A stretch of 62,922 bases of DNA from contig JACAEW010000175.1 in the NCBI GenBank assembly GCA_013388675.1, positions 1 to 62,922 on the forward strand. The letters run 5' to 3'. The position numbers and the translations under genes were made by a program. The notes beneath the pieces are model-generated. The model ran no database searches. It was not told the DNA's origin and worked only from the letters and a program-made list of their open reading frames with translations. Origin of the DNA: Syntrophaceae bacterium (GTDB lineage Bacteria; Desulfobacterota; SM23-61). Positions 26,761 through 35,698 of this stretch are shown piece after piece. The first letter of the stretch is position 1, and each line of letters opens with the position of its first letter.

Positions 26761-27513
26761 TCACCTCATCGAAAACCCTCCGTTGATGGAAATGGTTTGC
26801 CCCGTGATCCAAGAGCACCGGTCGGAGCACAGGAAAACGATCATGCTGGCGATATCGGCGGTCTCCCCCAGGCGCTTGATGACGTACATTCTCAGCCATT
26901 TCTCTTCCACCTCGGGCGTCAGGTACGAAGTCATGGGGGAGTGCACAAAGGCGGGGGCAACGGCGTTGACCGTAATATTGTCCCGCCCCAGGTTCTTGGC
27001 CAGGGACTTGGTTAGGGCGATCACCCCGCCCTTCGAGGCCGCATAAACCTCCAGGCCCTTTTCTCCCGAAACCCCGGCCTCCGAGGCGAGGTTGACGATC
27101 CTCCCGCTTTTTTTCTCCCGCAGGATGGGCATTACCGCCCGGGAACAAAGAATGGTGCCGACGAGGTTGATGTCGAGGACCTTCTGCCAATCCTCCCGCC
27201 TGGCCGTCTCCAGAGGATTGAGGCCTCCCCCGATTCCCGCGCTGTTGACCAGAAAATCGATGGTCCCGAAATGGGCCCTGGCTTCCTCGGTCATTCGGCT
27301 CACCTGGTCTTCCCGGGTCACGTCGCACACGATTCCCTGAACTTCCCCTCCCCTTTCCCGCAGCGACCGGACCGTCTTCTCGATTCGGTCGCGATTCAAA
27401 TCGATAACCAGGACTCTGGCCCCTTCCTCGACAAAAAACTCCGCCGTTTTTTCCCCGATACCCGAAGCTCCCCCGGTAATGAGAGCTACTTTCCCGTTGA
27501 GGTGCAGGTCCAT
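26761..27513 (-). CDS. Short-chain dehydrogenase/reductase (SDR)
   Basis: A 250-residue classical SDR. The cofactor motif is TGGASGIG (about 14-21), with an Asp after the second beta strand (VLVIDLNRD) that favours NAD(H). The catalytic set includes Ser in NLASEAG and YAASK (Tyr and Lys). The usual NNAG is NSAG here. It ends with the typical phrase WITGQTISINGGFSM, as in FabG-type 3-oxoacyl reductases and sugar or alcohol dehydrogenases. The substrate cannot be told. It stands alone on the minus strand. Confidence 0.93.
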   Translation of the reverse strand: MDLHLNGKVALITGGASGIGEKTAEFFVEEGARVLVIDLNRDRIEKTVRSLRERGGEVQGIVCDVTREDQVSRMTEEARAHFGTIDFLVNSAGIGGGLNPLETARREDWQKVLDINLVGTILCSRAVMPILREKKSGRIVNLASEAGVSGEKGLEVYAASKGGVIALTKSLAKNLGRDNITVNAVAPAFVHSPMTSYLTPEVEEKWLRMYVIKRLGETADIASMIVFLCSDRCSWITGQTISINGGFSMR

Positions 27514-27858
27514 TTCTCCCCCCCTGAAAATCTTTGGCCCTTTCCCAGGGCATCGGCCGCAAGAAGAATCTCAGCCTATGTTTTCGTACCAAACCCATTC
27601 TTGGATGTCAATGGCCGTTGAAAAAAAGGCAGATTTTGGATACGATTAAAAAAAGTTTGATCTTTTGCCGACGGTCGAATCCCTTTTCGATTTCCTCTTC
27701 CAACAGGGAGAAAAGACCGGGGGTTCATTCCATCACCCTAGACACTCTGTTTTGCCTACAAAAATCGGAGGCCGGCAAGGATTTCTAAGCCGGCGATTCC
27801 GAATGATGAATGGGGTAAGTCAAACGAGCTTTTTTTCGTTCGATTGGAAAGAAGCCAA
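27514..27858. other. Intergenic region between SDR and pilin-like gene
   Basis: About 345 bases with no convincing gene. It is AT-rich near 27620-27660 and has a small hairpin (GCCGGC-N12-GCCGGC, about 27772-27795) ahead of the pilin-like gene. It probably holds divergent promoters. I looked for a cyclic-di-GMP (GEMM) riboswitch, often found before pilin genes, and did not find its core. Confidence 0.4.
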
Positions 27859-28653
27859 ATGTTACCGGGATCACCCTTCATATTCCTTGGCTCGAAAGCC
27901 CCCCGTATATTGCCGCCGCTCCATCGGGGCTACACCCTGATCGAGATCCTTATCGTCCTGACCATTCTGGGCGGGCTCGTGGCCATTGCCAGTCTGATTT
28001 ACTCGGAGTATCGAATCAAAGCGAGTGAAACGGTCGCCCAGGAAGATTTGCGGCAAGCTTACACTTCGGCCGTGAACTTTTTCAACGATTCTCCCCGAAG
28101 CGTCCTCACTCGGGGCGACCTGGATAAATACGGGTTCCGAAGCTCGCCCCGAACGGAAATCCGGGTCGTGGACGGCAGGCTGGACCGCTTGCTTCTTGTC
28201 GCTCGCTCCACCCATCCGGGGTCAAGAGTGTTCATGGTTGAGGGACCGGTAAGCGTTCTCGCCGGGGGCAAGGACCCTTTGGGTCCCGTTGACGGGCCCG
28301 GGGGTTCGGGGCATAGCAGTTCGTCCCCCGGGGCCCCCGAGGGAACGCAGGATAAGACCGTTGCGGGCGCATGGATTCAACCGCTCAATAAAAGCGGGCG
28401 GGACCGATGTAATGAAAAAGCCAAAACGGAACTGATAGAGGCTTTCGGTGCGGCCCAAAAATTTTTCCAGGCCGACCCCGGAGGTTCGATCACGAAGGAT
28501 ATCCTTATCAATTTTGGATACCGCCCCAGCGGAGAAGTCAACCTCTGGGTCATCAACGGCGCCCAAGCCACCCTCGAATTATCGGCCACCTTCAACATTC
28601 CCGGGGCTTCAAATTTCAAGATCGATTCCGCAGGCGCCATCAGGGAAGGTTGA
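27859..28653 (+). CDS. Pilin-like protein with a tandemly duplicated C-terminal domain
   Basis: About 264 residues. A short leader ends in a prepilin peptidase site (RG then YTLIEILIVL), so the mature protein starts with the standard pilin helix, including Glu at position 5. The rest contains two copies of the same domain of about 75 residues: AQEDLRQAYTSAVNFF through FMVEGPVSV, and AKTELIEAFGAAQKFF through FKIDSAGAI. They are joined by a Gly/Ser/Pro linker. The pattern A-x3-L-x2-A, F-F, D-x-G-F/Y-R and V-x-D/N-G recurs in both. No other type IV pilus or type II secretion gene is adjacent. I infer an assembled surface fibre component or minor pseudopilin of unusual build. Confidence 0.82.
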   Translation: MLPGSPFIFLGSKAPRILPPLHRGYTLIEILIVLTILGGLVAIASLIYSEYRIKASETVAQEDLRQAYTSAVNFFNDSPRSVLTRGDLDKYGFRSSPRTEIRVVDGRLDRLLLVARSTHPGSRVFMVEGPVSVLAGGKDPLGPVDGPGGSGHSSSSPGAPEGTQDKTVAGAWIQPLNKSGRDRCNEKAKTELIEAFGAAQKFFQADPGGSITKDILINFGYRPSGEVNLWVINGAQATLELSATFNIPGASNFKIDSAGAIREG

Positions 28654-28774
28654 AAGACCTTCTTCCCATCCATCCCTCCGGAATTGCCCGGAGAAATGGG
28701 GGGGTGCTGATTCGCCGAGCCCAATTCCCCGCCGGTCCAAACCCGAAGGGAGGTCCTTACTGCCTTTCAGGGGG

Positions 28775-28803
28775 TTGACATCCAGCGCTTCCTTACATAA
28801 ACT
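28775..28803 (+). promoter_or_regulatory. Sigma-70 promoter for the DSD1-family gene
   Basis: TTGACA (28775-28780), 17 bases, TAAACT (28798-28803), about 45 bases before the start codon at 28848. The same -10 hexamer is seen at the promoter of the CBS-ACT gene. Confidence 0.68.
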
Positions 28804-28847
28804 TCGGGAATAGCACGTCCGAGATTGATTCCTCCAAAGGAGGCACG

Positions 28848-29978
28848 ATGGGGAATCCCAGGGATTTTATCGGCGGATCAAAATGGAATTTAGATACCCC
28901 TTGTTTGGTCATCGACCAGGATGTCCTCGAGCAAAACCTACAGAACATGCAGGCTCACCTGGCCTCCTTCGGCAAGGGACTGCGCCCTCATGCCAAGACT
29001 CACAAATGCTCAATCATCGCCAGACAACAAATGGCCGCCGGGGCGGTGGGAATCTGCGTGGCCAAAGTATCGGAGGCGGAAGTCCTGGTGAAGGCCGGTT
29101 TGCGGGGGGTTCTGATCACCTCTCCCGTGGTCACCGACCAGAAGATCGTCGCCCTCATGGAATGCCTCTTTCGCGACCCGGACCTCATGGTCGTCGTGGA
29201 CCATCCCACCAACGCCCGCATGCTGAATGAAGCGGCCCGAAAGCAGGGCAGCCGTCTTTCGGTGCTGGTGGATTTGGACCCGGGCATGGGGCGCACCGGC
29301 GTGCCTTTCCGGGAGGGCCTCGCCCTCGGCCAATGGATCCACAGTCTCCCGGCCATGCGGCTGCGGGGGGTCCAGTGCTACGCCGGGAGTGTTCAACACA
29401 TCCTCAACTTCGAAGAAAGGAAGGACGCTTCCTTGGGTTGGATGGGTCAGGCGGCCGAGGTGTTTCGTCAATTCCGGCAAAACGGGCTTCCCGCCGAGGT
29501 TTTCTCCGGGAGCGGAACAGGGACCTACGAGATCGACTGCCAGGTCCCCGAGCTCACCGACCTCCAGGCCGGGTCCTACACCCTGATGGATACCGAATAT
29601 CTTCAAATCGGCTGTTCCCGGAACCCCCAGAAATTCGAAAAATTCCCCCCCGCCCTCACCCTCCTGACTGCGGTAATCAGCTCCAATCATCCCGGCTATT
29701 TCACCGTGGACGCGGGGTTGAAGGCCCTCTACCACCATGGGGGGATTCCCTCGGTCATTCACCCCCAAGGTCTCGGCCTGACCTACGAATGGCGGGGAGA
29801 TGAACACGGCAAGGTCTCTCTTCCGGCCCCCGGAAAAAGGTTCGAAATCGGGGAAATCCTGGAACTCGTCGTTTCCCACTGCGACCCGACGGTAAACCTT
29901 TTTGATTATTTTTACGTCGCCCGGGGTGAAACGGTGGTGGATGTATGGCCCATCGATCTGCGCGGTAAGTGTCAGTAA
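28848..29978 (+). CDS. DSD1-family PLP enzyme (D-threonine aldolase/D-serine dehydratase-like)
   Basis: A 376-residue alanine-racemase-fold PLP enzyme. The N-terminal barrel has LDTPCLVID at the start and RPHAKTHK (about 47-53), in which the first lysine (Lys50) is the likely PLP anchor. DLDPGMGRTG and SGSGTGTYE are further barrel motifs. The C-terminal domain carries SHCDPTVN, the metal site of the DSD1/D-threonine aldolase group. Members cleave D-threonine or other D-3-hydroxy amino acids, or dehydrate D-serine. The natural substrate is not certain. The ribosome site AAAGGAGG is strong and a good promoter lies upstream. Confidence 0.9.
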   Translation: MGNPRDFIGGSKWNLDTPCLVIDQDVLEQNLQNMQAHLASFGKGLRPHAKTHKCSIIARQQMAAGAVGICVAKVSEAEVLVKAGLRGVLITSPVVTDQKIVALMECLFRDPDLMVVVDHPTNARMLNEAARKQGSRLSVLVDLDPGMGRTGVPFREGLALGQWIHSLPAMRLRGVQCYAGSVQHILNFEERKDASLGWMGQAAEVFRQFRQNGLPAEVFSGSGTGTYEIDCQVPELTDLQAGSYTLMDTEYLQIGCSRNPQKFEKFPPALTLLTAVISSNHPGYFTVDAGLKALYHHGGIPSVIHPQGLGLTYEWRGDEHGKVSLPAPGKRFEIGEILELVVSHCDPTVNLFDYFYVARGETVVDVWPIDLRGKCQ

Positions 29979-29990
29979 GCGGGAAAAAGA

Positions 29991-30578
29991 CTAAAAACGT
30001 GGAATGGAATCATTCCACCAGGAAGGCAAGATACCATGGTTCTTTTTCTTTAATTCCGCCTCCAGAGTTATGACCTGCCCCCCGAACCGGTTGAACTCTT
30101 CCCACGCTTTTTTCTTCCCTTCCCGGTCTCTTCTCGAAGAGGCCTCCAGGTATCTCCGGTAAGCCCGTTCGAATTGTTCGAGGTAGTAGGCTTTCTGCCT
30201 TTGGTAATACTCGGCGCTGCCCTCGCGGAGGCCATCGGGGAAGGAGGATCCTTCCGCCGGGGGAACCTTTCCCGTCGGGTTCAGCGCAGCCCGTGGCGCC
30301 GCCGGGGCATTCTCCGGCTTCCGGGTAAGCGTATGTTCTTCTCCATCGGCAAAGCGGCCCGGGGATTTCCTTTCCACCTCCGTGATGGAGAGCAAATCCT
30401 TCTTGGGCAGGGAAACGACTCCGCCCGGCCATTGAAATTTGATTTCTTCCTTTTCCTCCCAGAATCGGGCGGTCTCCACCGTTCGGCCATTCTTCAGCTG
30501 AAGGATATAATCGGCCAACGCAGCAAGAGGGAAGAAAAAGGTCAGGAGAATAACTAACGCGGCGGATAACCCCCTCAT
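29991..30578 (-). CDS. Secreted protein of unknown function, coiled-coil C-terminus
   Basis: A 195-residue exported protein not assignable to a named family. A signal peptide (1-22) is followed by a small beta-rich part (about 23-68, LKNGRTVETARFWEEKEEI, then LPKKDLLSI), a form seen in short secreted proteins of this phylum. A Pro/Ala-rich linker (about 80-115) leads to a charged helical region (about 118-175), likely a coiled coil. Its start overlaps the stop of the pilin-like gene upstream by 4 bases (ATGA). The two are translationally coupled and probably work together at the envelope. Confidence 0.75.
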   Translation of the reverse strand: MRGLSAALVILLTFFFPLAALADYILQLKNGRTVETARFWEEKEEIKFQWPGGVVSLPKKDLLSITEVERKSPGRFADGEEHTLTRKPENAPAAPRAALNPTGKVPPAEGSSFPDGLREGSAEYYQRQKAYYLEQFERAYRRYLEASSRRDREGKKKAWEEFNRFGGQVITLEAELKKKNHGILPSWWNDSIPRF

Positions 30579-31861
30579 TTCTTCTCCTTTTTTACTCCTC
30601 CCGATCGCCCCAGGTCCCCTTCGGGTGATTCGGAGAAGACCTCCCTTCTCCCCAGGCTTACCGGCGGGAGATGATTCGTCTGATCGTGAACCGCACGGCT
30701 GCAGAAAAGGATGTTCACACCGCCTTCCACCAGGCCCAAGGAAGCCATTCCTCCCGCCATGACTGCGCCGGTCACGTTTTTATCGCCGCCGCCGGTAAAG
30801 GTAATCGATCCGGTGACGAGGATGATCCCGTACCATTGAAACCCGCCGTGAACGAGAAAGTCGCCTTCAACGGCAAGGACCCCGCACCCGCGCGAACCCG
30901 CGCAAAGCCTCACGTAGGTGCCGTTGGTGTTGAAATAAACTATATTTCGGAACGTGCGGTCCGAAGGGTCGTGCTGGGTGCGTCCTGCCGCAGGGACCCC
31001 CCAGTCCCTGCTTGGAAGGGTGGCGCTGTTCACGTTGTACTGGAAGTTGGCTCTTTTCTTGAACCGGTTCACCAGGTATTGAACATCGATATTCGAGGGC
31101 GAATACTCGACTATGGCCGAAGGGAACCCTCCCACGGAGGGGTTCCCGTTCAATCTCACCCCCTCCATGCTGAGGACCCCGGGGAGAGGAAGGTTTCCGC
31201 AGCGGTCGAACCCTTGAACGAAGGTGGAAGCTCCCTGGATGCTGGTCTCTCTTTTGGCGTAAAGGGCTGCCAAGGCGTTGATGCGCGGCGCCAGTGCCGC
31301 TTCGATCTGCAGCCTTTGGGGGGTGGCGCCGTTCTCCCCGTACGCTTCTGAGGTGATGACGTAAATGCCCTCTCCCTCGGCCGTATTCTCTTCCGGCCGG
31401 CCGTCCTTATCGCTATCCCCCCATTTTAAGACCTTTCCGGAGCCATCGACCTTGTGACGGATAGTCACCACATAATCCAGGGCCGAATCCCGTCGATCGT
31501 ACCGGTAGTGGTTGCGGTTGTGGCTTTGATACCCCTTCTCGATGGTTTGGGCCTCCGTGCCGATGAAGGCCGTCCAGTTTGGGTTGGAGGGATCGGGGTC
31601 ATGAATGGATAACCCGCTGGCCCCGGCTTGAAGTCGGGACCGGGCGTCCAGGAGACCGGCCTCCGCCGCGCGATATAAATTCTTCTCCCCCTTTTTTCCC
31701 GGGGCGAAGCGCATTCCTAGGGATGGGTCTTTGCTCCGCGCGGTGGAATGAACCACCGAGCAGACCATGGAGCCGAAGCCCAGCAGGACCAAAGAAAGGA
31801 CAAAGAGAGCGGCCAGCATCTCGATGGGAGTGAACCCTGATCTTTTATACGGATTCTTCAT
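30575..31861 (-). CDS. PilX-like minor pilin
   Basis: About 428 residues. Starting at the ATG at 31861, the leader is only nine residues and ends in a prepilin peptidase site (RSG then FTPIEML), followed by the pilin hydrophobic helix. The +3 residue is Pro rather than Leu, a minor departure. The mature part resembles PilX-type assembly proteins: EKNLYRAAEAGLLDARSRLQ (split here as EKNLYRAAEAGL and LDARSRLQ), then a large, mostly beta C-terminal domain (about 230-400) with VEGDFLVHGGFQWYGIILV. A TTG at 31957 would add a long leader and is less likely. A partner gene overlaps downstream. Other pilus genes are not in the window. Confidence 0.82.
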   Translation of the reverse strand: MKNPYKRSGFTPIEMLAALFVLSLVLLGFGSMVCSVVHSTARSKDPSLGMRFAPGKKGEKNLYRAAEAGLLDARSRLQAGASGLSIHDPDPSNPNWTAFIGTEAQTIEKGYQSHNRNHYRYDRRDSALDYVVTIRHKVDGSGKVLKWGDSDKDGRPEENTAEGEGIYVITSEAYGENGATPQRLQIEAALAPRINALAALYAKRETSIQGASTFVQGFDRCGNLPLPGVLSMEGVRLNGNPSVGGFPSAIVEYSPSNIDVQYLVNRFKKRANFQYNVNSATLPSRDWGVPAAGRTQHDPSDRTFRNIVYFNTNGTYVRLCAGSRGCGVLAVEGDFLVHGGFQWYGIILVTGSITFTGGGDKNVTGAVMAGGMASLGLVEGGVNILFCSRAVHDQTNHLPPVSLGRREVFSESPEGDLGRSGGVKKEKK

Positions 31862-32301
31862 GGATTTCTCATCCCCGGGCAGTTCTCTGCGGCCCGTCAA
31901 GATAAACCCGTCTTGTTTTCCGCTTTGATTTTTCGGTAAAGGGAGCAGCAATTTCAATGCCAGAGGATTATCCTGTTGCCCGGAGGAAGAGTTGTTTAGG
32001 GGAAGTTCCTAAGGAAGGGAAGTTGAAATCCCTCCAAAGGTTTAACGAGGACTACCTTCTCCTAGAAAAGGCGGGGGGGAGATATTTCTGGGAGGCCTTC
32101 GTCCAAACAAGTGAAACTTACAAGGGGGCGGATTTCAAACGGTTACCTGGAAACAAGGGAGGGGCATGAATGTCGCAACTGGGGAAGTTGAATCTTTTCC
32201 GGCACGCGCAAGGGCATTGAAAAGGGGAACTTTTTCCGATCCTTTGCGGGAAGGTCCACAAAGGGGGGGGTGGGGGGGGGAAGGGTGACCCCTCCGGGGC
32301 A
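31862..32301. other. Intergenic region with a long G-tract
   Basis: About 440 bases between two minus-strand genes. Near its right end lies a run of 8 Gs, a T, 9 Gs, then AA and GGG (32263-32285) on the plus strand, which could form a G-quadruplex. A 70-codon plus-strand frame at 31957-32169 has no clear ribosome site or recognisable domain, and I do not call it. The rest shows nothing clear. Confidence 0.45.
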
Positions 32302-32517
32302 TCACTCCCGGGGGTCTTTGCGAGGCTTCATCCGGTCCACATGGTCATACACATTTTTGAAGATATCGATCCACCGGGCGCGGAACTTGTCGAAAAAAAG
32401 CCGTTCCCCTTTAGAGGCTAAAAGCTCCTCCAGCATGATGTAACATGAAGTGAGGTTTGAAGAAATGATGATCTTTCGCAATTCATCGGTCTCTGCTGAC
32501 AGGGGTTTTAGCTTCAT
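32302..32517 (-). CDS. Small protein of unknown function
   Basis: A 71-residue, probably soluble and mainly helical protein with no family I recognise. It has a hydrophobic middle (LTSCYIMLEELLASKGERLF) and a basic C-terminus ending DRMKPRKDPRE. I call it because AAGGAGAGGT lies at an ideal distance before the ATG. No signal peptide or membrane helix is evident. It is next to the PilX-like gene but about 440 bases away from it. Confidence 0.6.
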   Translation of the reverse strand: MKLKPLSAETDELRKIIISSNLTSCYIMLEELLASKGERLFFDKFRARWIDIFKNVYDHVDRMKPRKDPRE

Positions 32518-32824
32518 CTTTTACCTCTCCTTCGCGCGGCTCGTGGGGAAAATGAAATGGAAAATGGGGAAAAAGAGGAATCCCCAAAATTCCTTTTGAA
32601 TCAGATTTTTTTTATTAAACAACAAAAAACCATTTTGATCAAGGGAAGAAATTTTTTTCGGGAGAAGTTTCTACCCTCCGCCGCCGAGTCCTTGCCCGGA
32701 TTCCGGGAGGAAAAAAAGGATTGCCGACCGGCATGAATTTCCTACCTTAAAAAATAGGGGATGAGTTATGATGAAAATAGCAATCATTCCAGGAAACCAC
32801 TACCCCACATGGAAAGGAGACCTT
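32518..32824. other. AT-rich intergenic region upstream of cysK
   Basis: About 300 bases, with strongly AT-rich stretches near 32600-32655, between the divergent small gene and cysK. It is the probable site of divergent promoters. I see no riboswitch core. An in-frame ATG at 32768 would lengthen CysK by 19 residues, but the ribosome site favours 32825. Confidence 0.45.
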
Positions 32825-33802
32825 ATGGCCCATTTTTACACCGACAACTCCCTCTCCATCGGAAACACCCCCCTGGTCCAAATCAACCGGATGAACGCTC
32901 ATGGAAAAGCATTGGTGTTGGCCAAAATTGAAGGGCGAAACCCGGCCTATTCGGTCAAGTGCCGGATCGGGGCAAGCATGATTTGGGATGCCGAACAAAA
33001 AGGCCTTCTCCGCCCGGGAATGGAAATCATCGAGCCCACGAGCGGCAATACCGGAATCGCCCTGGCCTTCGTCTCCGCCGCCCGCGGATATCCTCTCACC
33101 GTCACCATGCCCGAGACCGTCTCGCTCGAGCGCCGGAAGGTGCTGGCGGCCTTCGGGGCGCAAATCGTCCTTACGCCCGGAGCCAAAGGCATGACCGGCG
33201 CGGTCCAGGAGGCGGAACGGATTCGGCAATCGAACCCCAGGGCCTTCATGCCCCAGCAATTCCAGAACCCGGCCAACCCGGACATTCATTTCCGGACCAC
33301 CGGGCCGGAAATATGGGAACAAACCGGGGGCCGGATCGACGTGCTTGTTTCCGGCGTGGGCACGGGGGGAACCATTTCGGGAATCTCCCGGTTTATCAAG
33401 AAAGAAAAAAAGCACTCCCTCCTTAGCGTGGCCGTGGAGCCCCGGGAAAGCCCGGTCATCACTCAGCGTCTGGCCGGACAAGAACTCAAACCGGGACCCC
33501 ACAAGATTCAGGGCATCGGCGCGGGTTTCATTCCCGATACTCTAGACCTTTCTATCCTAGACCGGGTCGAGCAGGTGAGCAGCGATGAGGCCATTGACCA
33601 TGCCCGCAGATTGGCCCGGGAGGAAGGGATCCTTGCGGGAATCAGCTGCGGAGCGGCTATGGCCGCGGCCCTCCGCCTGGCCGCCGAAAAGGAATTCGTC
33701 GGGCGCACCATTGTGGTCATTCTCCCGGATTCCGGAGAAAGATACCTGAGCGGAGTTCTTTTCGAAGGACTTTTCGACGAAAAGGGGTTGCCGAAGAAAT
33801 AA
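32825..33802 (+). CDS. cysK: Cysteine synthase (O-acetylserine sulfhydrylase)
   Basis: About 325 residues, a fold-type II PLP enzyme making cysteine from O-acetylserine and sulfide. Lys45 in NPAYSVKCR is the PLP anchor. TSGNTGIAL is the substrate-binding loop, [10 protein letters not shown] binds the PLP phosphate, and ISCGAA and [10 protein letters not shown] are also typical. The start at 32825 has AAAGGAGA upstream and matches the usual CysK N-terminus ([13 protein letters not shown]). No cysE is nearby. With the TusA-ThiF pair and MetY it shows that sulfide assimilation is well developed here. Confidence 0.95.
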   Translation: MAHFYTDNSLSIGNTPLVQINRMNAHGKALVLAKIEGRNPAYSVKCRIGASMIWDAEQKGLLRPGMEIIEPTSGNTGIALAFVSAARGYPLTVTMPETVSLERRKVLAAFGAQIVLTPGAKGMTGAVQEAERIRQSNPRAFMPQQFQNPANPDIHFRTTGPEIWEQTGGRIDVLVSGVGTGGTISGISRFIKKEKKHSLLSVAVEPRESPVITQRLAGQELKPGPHKIQGIGAGFIPDTLDLSILDRVEQVSSDEAIDHARRLAREEGILAGISCGAAMAAALRLAAEKEFVGRTIVVILPDSGERYLSGVLFEGLFDEKGLPKK

Positions 33803-33916
33803 GGCCTTGGCGAAGGCGGCATGGGGAAAAGGGTTTTATTCCTCCGCGATCCGGGGATTCGAACCCGGAAGGGAAGGAAGCCAGGATTTGGCGCCCAGGT
33901 CTTGAATCCTGCCAAG

Positions 33917-35089
33917 TCACACAACCGCTCCCTCTCCCAGGGGACGGTTTTCCAAAATCCTCCGGGGACTGAAGCAGGCCAAATCAAGGGTGGGCGTCTT
34001 TTTTAGAATCAACTCGGCCAGGTGCCGGCCGGCGGCTGGAGCCTGCTGCAGGCCATGGCCGGAGAAGCCGTTGATCAGGAAAAACCCATCCAATCCTGGC
34101 CAGGCGCCGAGGATCGCGTTGCGGTCCAGGCGATTGACTTCGTAAAGGCCGGCCCAACCCCGGACCAATTTCAGTTTCTCGAAGGCCGGGACGATCGGCA
34201 CCAATTCGGGCCAAAGCTCTTCGGTAAATCGCTTCCACTCCCAGCGGAATCCAAACCCTGTTTCGTCCTCCTCCATGGATTTTCCAACGAGAAGAAGTCC
34301 CCCTGTCTCGGAACGAAAATACAGCCCGGAAGGGGCAATAACCAGGGGAAGCGGCCGATCAAAGGATTTTTCGGGCTTGACGGCAAAGACCTGCCGATTG
34401 ACCGGAGAGAGGGGAAGCTCAAACCCGGCCATGCGCGCCACTTCAGCGCCCCAGGGCCCGGCTGCATTAACCACAATTTCCGAATTCAGCACCCCCCCGG
34501 AAGCAAGGCCAACGCCGGCGACTTTTCGGCCCGATTTCTTCACCTCCACGGCTTCCTCGGGGAAGTAGCGAGCGCCGAGGGAGATGGCCTTTTTGCGAAA
34601 TCCCATGAGGACCCCGTAAGGGTCCAGGTATCCATCCTTGGGCCCAAAGGTCCCTCCCACGAAACCATCGGCCCGGAAAAGGGGGAATTCTCTTTGGATT
34701 TTTTCGGGGGTCCACCACTCCACTTCACCGCCCAATCCCTTTTGCAAAGCCAGGCCTTGCTCCGCGGCCGCCCTTCCCGGTTGATCTATCAAGAATAAAT
34801 ATCCGGCCCTGCGATAATCGATCGAAGGCCTCTCGCCTTCCACCGCCATATCCTCTTCAAAACGGGAAAAGAATTCCTGCCCGTAAAGGGACATTAGGAT
34901 GTTCTCTTTCAGGCTGAATTGGATTCTGACCCCGCCCAGGGACAAAGAGGTGGAAGATCGGGTGTAAGTGGGGTCTCGTTCCAATACGCCAACCTTGAGT
35001 CCCGTCTCGGCGGCCAAAAGATGATAGGCCACCGACGACCCCATCACCGCACCACCGATAATGAGGACATCAAAATGATTGGTTTTCAT
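33917..35089 (-). CDS. FAD-dependent oxidoreductase (DAO/glycerol-3-P dehydrogenase-like)
   Basis: A 390-residue member of the D-amino acid oxidase-like family. It has an N-terminal dinucleotide-binding motif (IIGGAVMGSSVAYHL, about 10-24), an acidic residue ending the second strand (GVLERD), and C-terminal FAD-contacting phrases (GLYEVNRLDRN and INGFSGHGLQQAP). Relatives include sarcosine and glycine oxidases, D-amino acid dehydrogenases and 2-hydroxyglutarate oxidases. The substrate is not clear. It stands opposite cysK and ends 114 bases from it. Confidence 0.9.
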   Translation of the reverse strand: MKTNHFDVLIIGGAVMGSSVAYHLLAAETGLKVGVLERDPTYTRSSTSLSLGGVRIQFSLKENILMSLYGQEFFSRFEEDMAVEGERPSIDYRRAGYLFLIDQPGRAAAEQGLALQKGLGGEVEWWTPEKIQREFPLFRADGFVGGTFGPKDGYLDPYGVLMGFRKKAISLGARYFPEEAVEVKKSGRKVAGVGLASGGVLNSEIVVNAAGPWGAEVARMAGFELPLSPVNRQVFAVKPEKSFDRPLPLVIAPSGLYFRSETGGLLLVGKSMEEDETGFGFRWEWKRFTEELWPELVPIVPAFEKLKLVRGWAGLYEVNRLDRNAILGAWPGLDGFFLINGFSGHGLQQAPAAGRHLAELILKKTPTLDLACFSPRRILENRPLGEGAVV

Positions 35090-35323
35090 GGGATTCCTGC
35101 GCCGCCTCCGTTATGGCCAAATAATGCCCGGTTCGTTTCCTATTTCCCGGTCAGCCGGGCCAAAAAAGGACCGCTTTGGAGCATCCTTAAAAAATGCTTC
35201 CACCAGCCCAGTATAGCATTTCTCCGGGGGAAGAAAATCCGAATTCCCGGGGGGGCTGGAGATCGTATGGATTTGAAGCTCATCTAAACAATGAAAGGGG
35301 TTTAATGGATTAGAAGGGAGGGA

Positions 35324-35698
35324 ATGAAGATGGAAAAAATGCAAGTGAAGAGCCTGAACACCCCGGAAGAGGTCAGGACCTTTGACAAAGGAAAGCTCGA
35401 ATTGGTCAAAGTGAATGGAGCTTTGATCGGAAGGGCCGTTTTTCAACCCGGATGGAAATGGTCCGAATCGGTAAAGCCCATCGCCAAGACCAAAAGCTGC
35501 GAAGCTCCCCATTTCCAATACCACCTTTCGGGAACCCTAAGACTGCGCATGGATGACGGTACTGAAAGGGACCTGAAAGCGGGCGACGTTTCCTACCTGC
35601 CCTCGGGCCATGACGCCTGGGTGGTTGGAAACGAGCCCGTGGTGGTCGTGGATTTTCAAGGCATGGTCGATTATGCCCGGGAGGCCGCGAAAAAGTGA
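35324..35698 (+). CDS. Cupin-domain protein
   Basis: A 124-residue single cupin. The first cupin motif is partial: PHFQYHLSGTLRLRMDDGTE, with only some of the usual metal-binding His/Glu residues. The second motif is GDVSYLPSGHDAWVVG, which retains the histidine. Small cupins bind small molecules or metals, and many are isomerases or regulators, so I give no function. Either ATG (35324 or 35330) is possible, as GGGAGG lies just upstream. Its last 28 bases overlap the end of the convergent glycosyltransferase gene. Confidence 0.83.
   Translation: MKMEKMQVKSLNTPEEVRTFDKGKLELVKVNGALIGRAVFQPGWKWSESVKPIAKTKSCEAPHFQYHLSGTLRLRMDDGTERDLKAGDVSYLPSGHDAWVVGNEPVVVVDFQGMVDYAREAAKK

Noticed and set aside
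26711..27598. Long 295-codon frame on the minus strand overlapping the SDR gene
   Set aside because: It is an out-of-frame shadow of the SDR gene, Gly/Arg/Pro-rich without any fold signature. The SDR frame has all expected motifs.
27600..27858. Possible cyclic-di-GMP riboswitch before the pilin-like gene
   Set aside because: The conserved GEMM core and tetraloop-receptor elements are missing; only a small unrelated hairpin is seen.
31957..32169. 70-codon plus-strand frame
   Set aside because: No clear ribosome site, no domain or family I recognise, and it begins within the leader region of the divergent pilin-like gene.
33845..33880. T-arm-like sequence (GGGTTCGAATCC on the minus strand) that hints at a tRNA 3' end
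   Set aside because: The T stem does not pair cleanly around a 7-base loop, and no anticodon arm, D arm or matching acceptor stem can be built in the upstream bases. It is probably chance, or at most a remnant.
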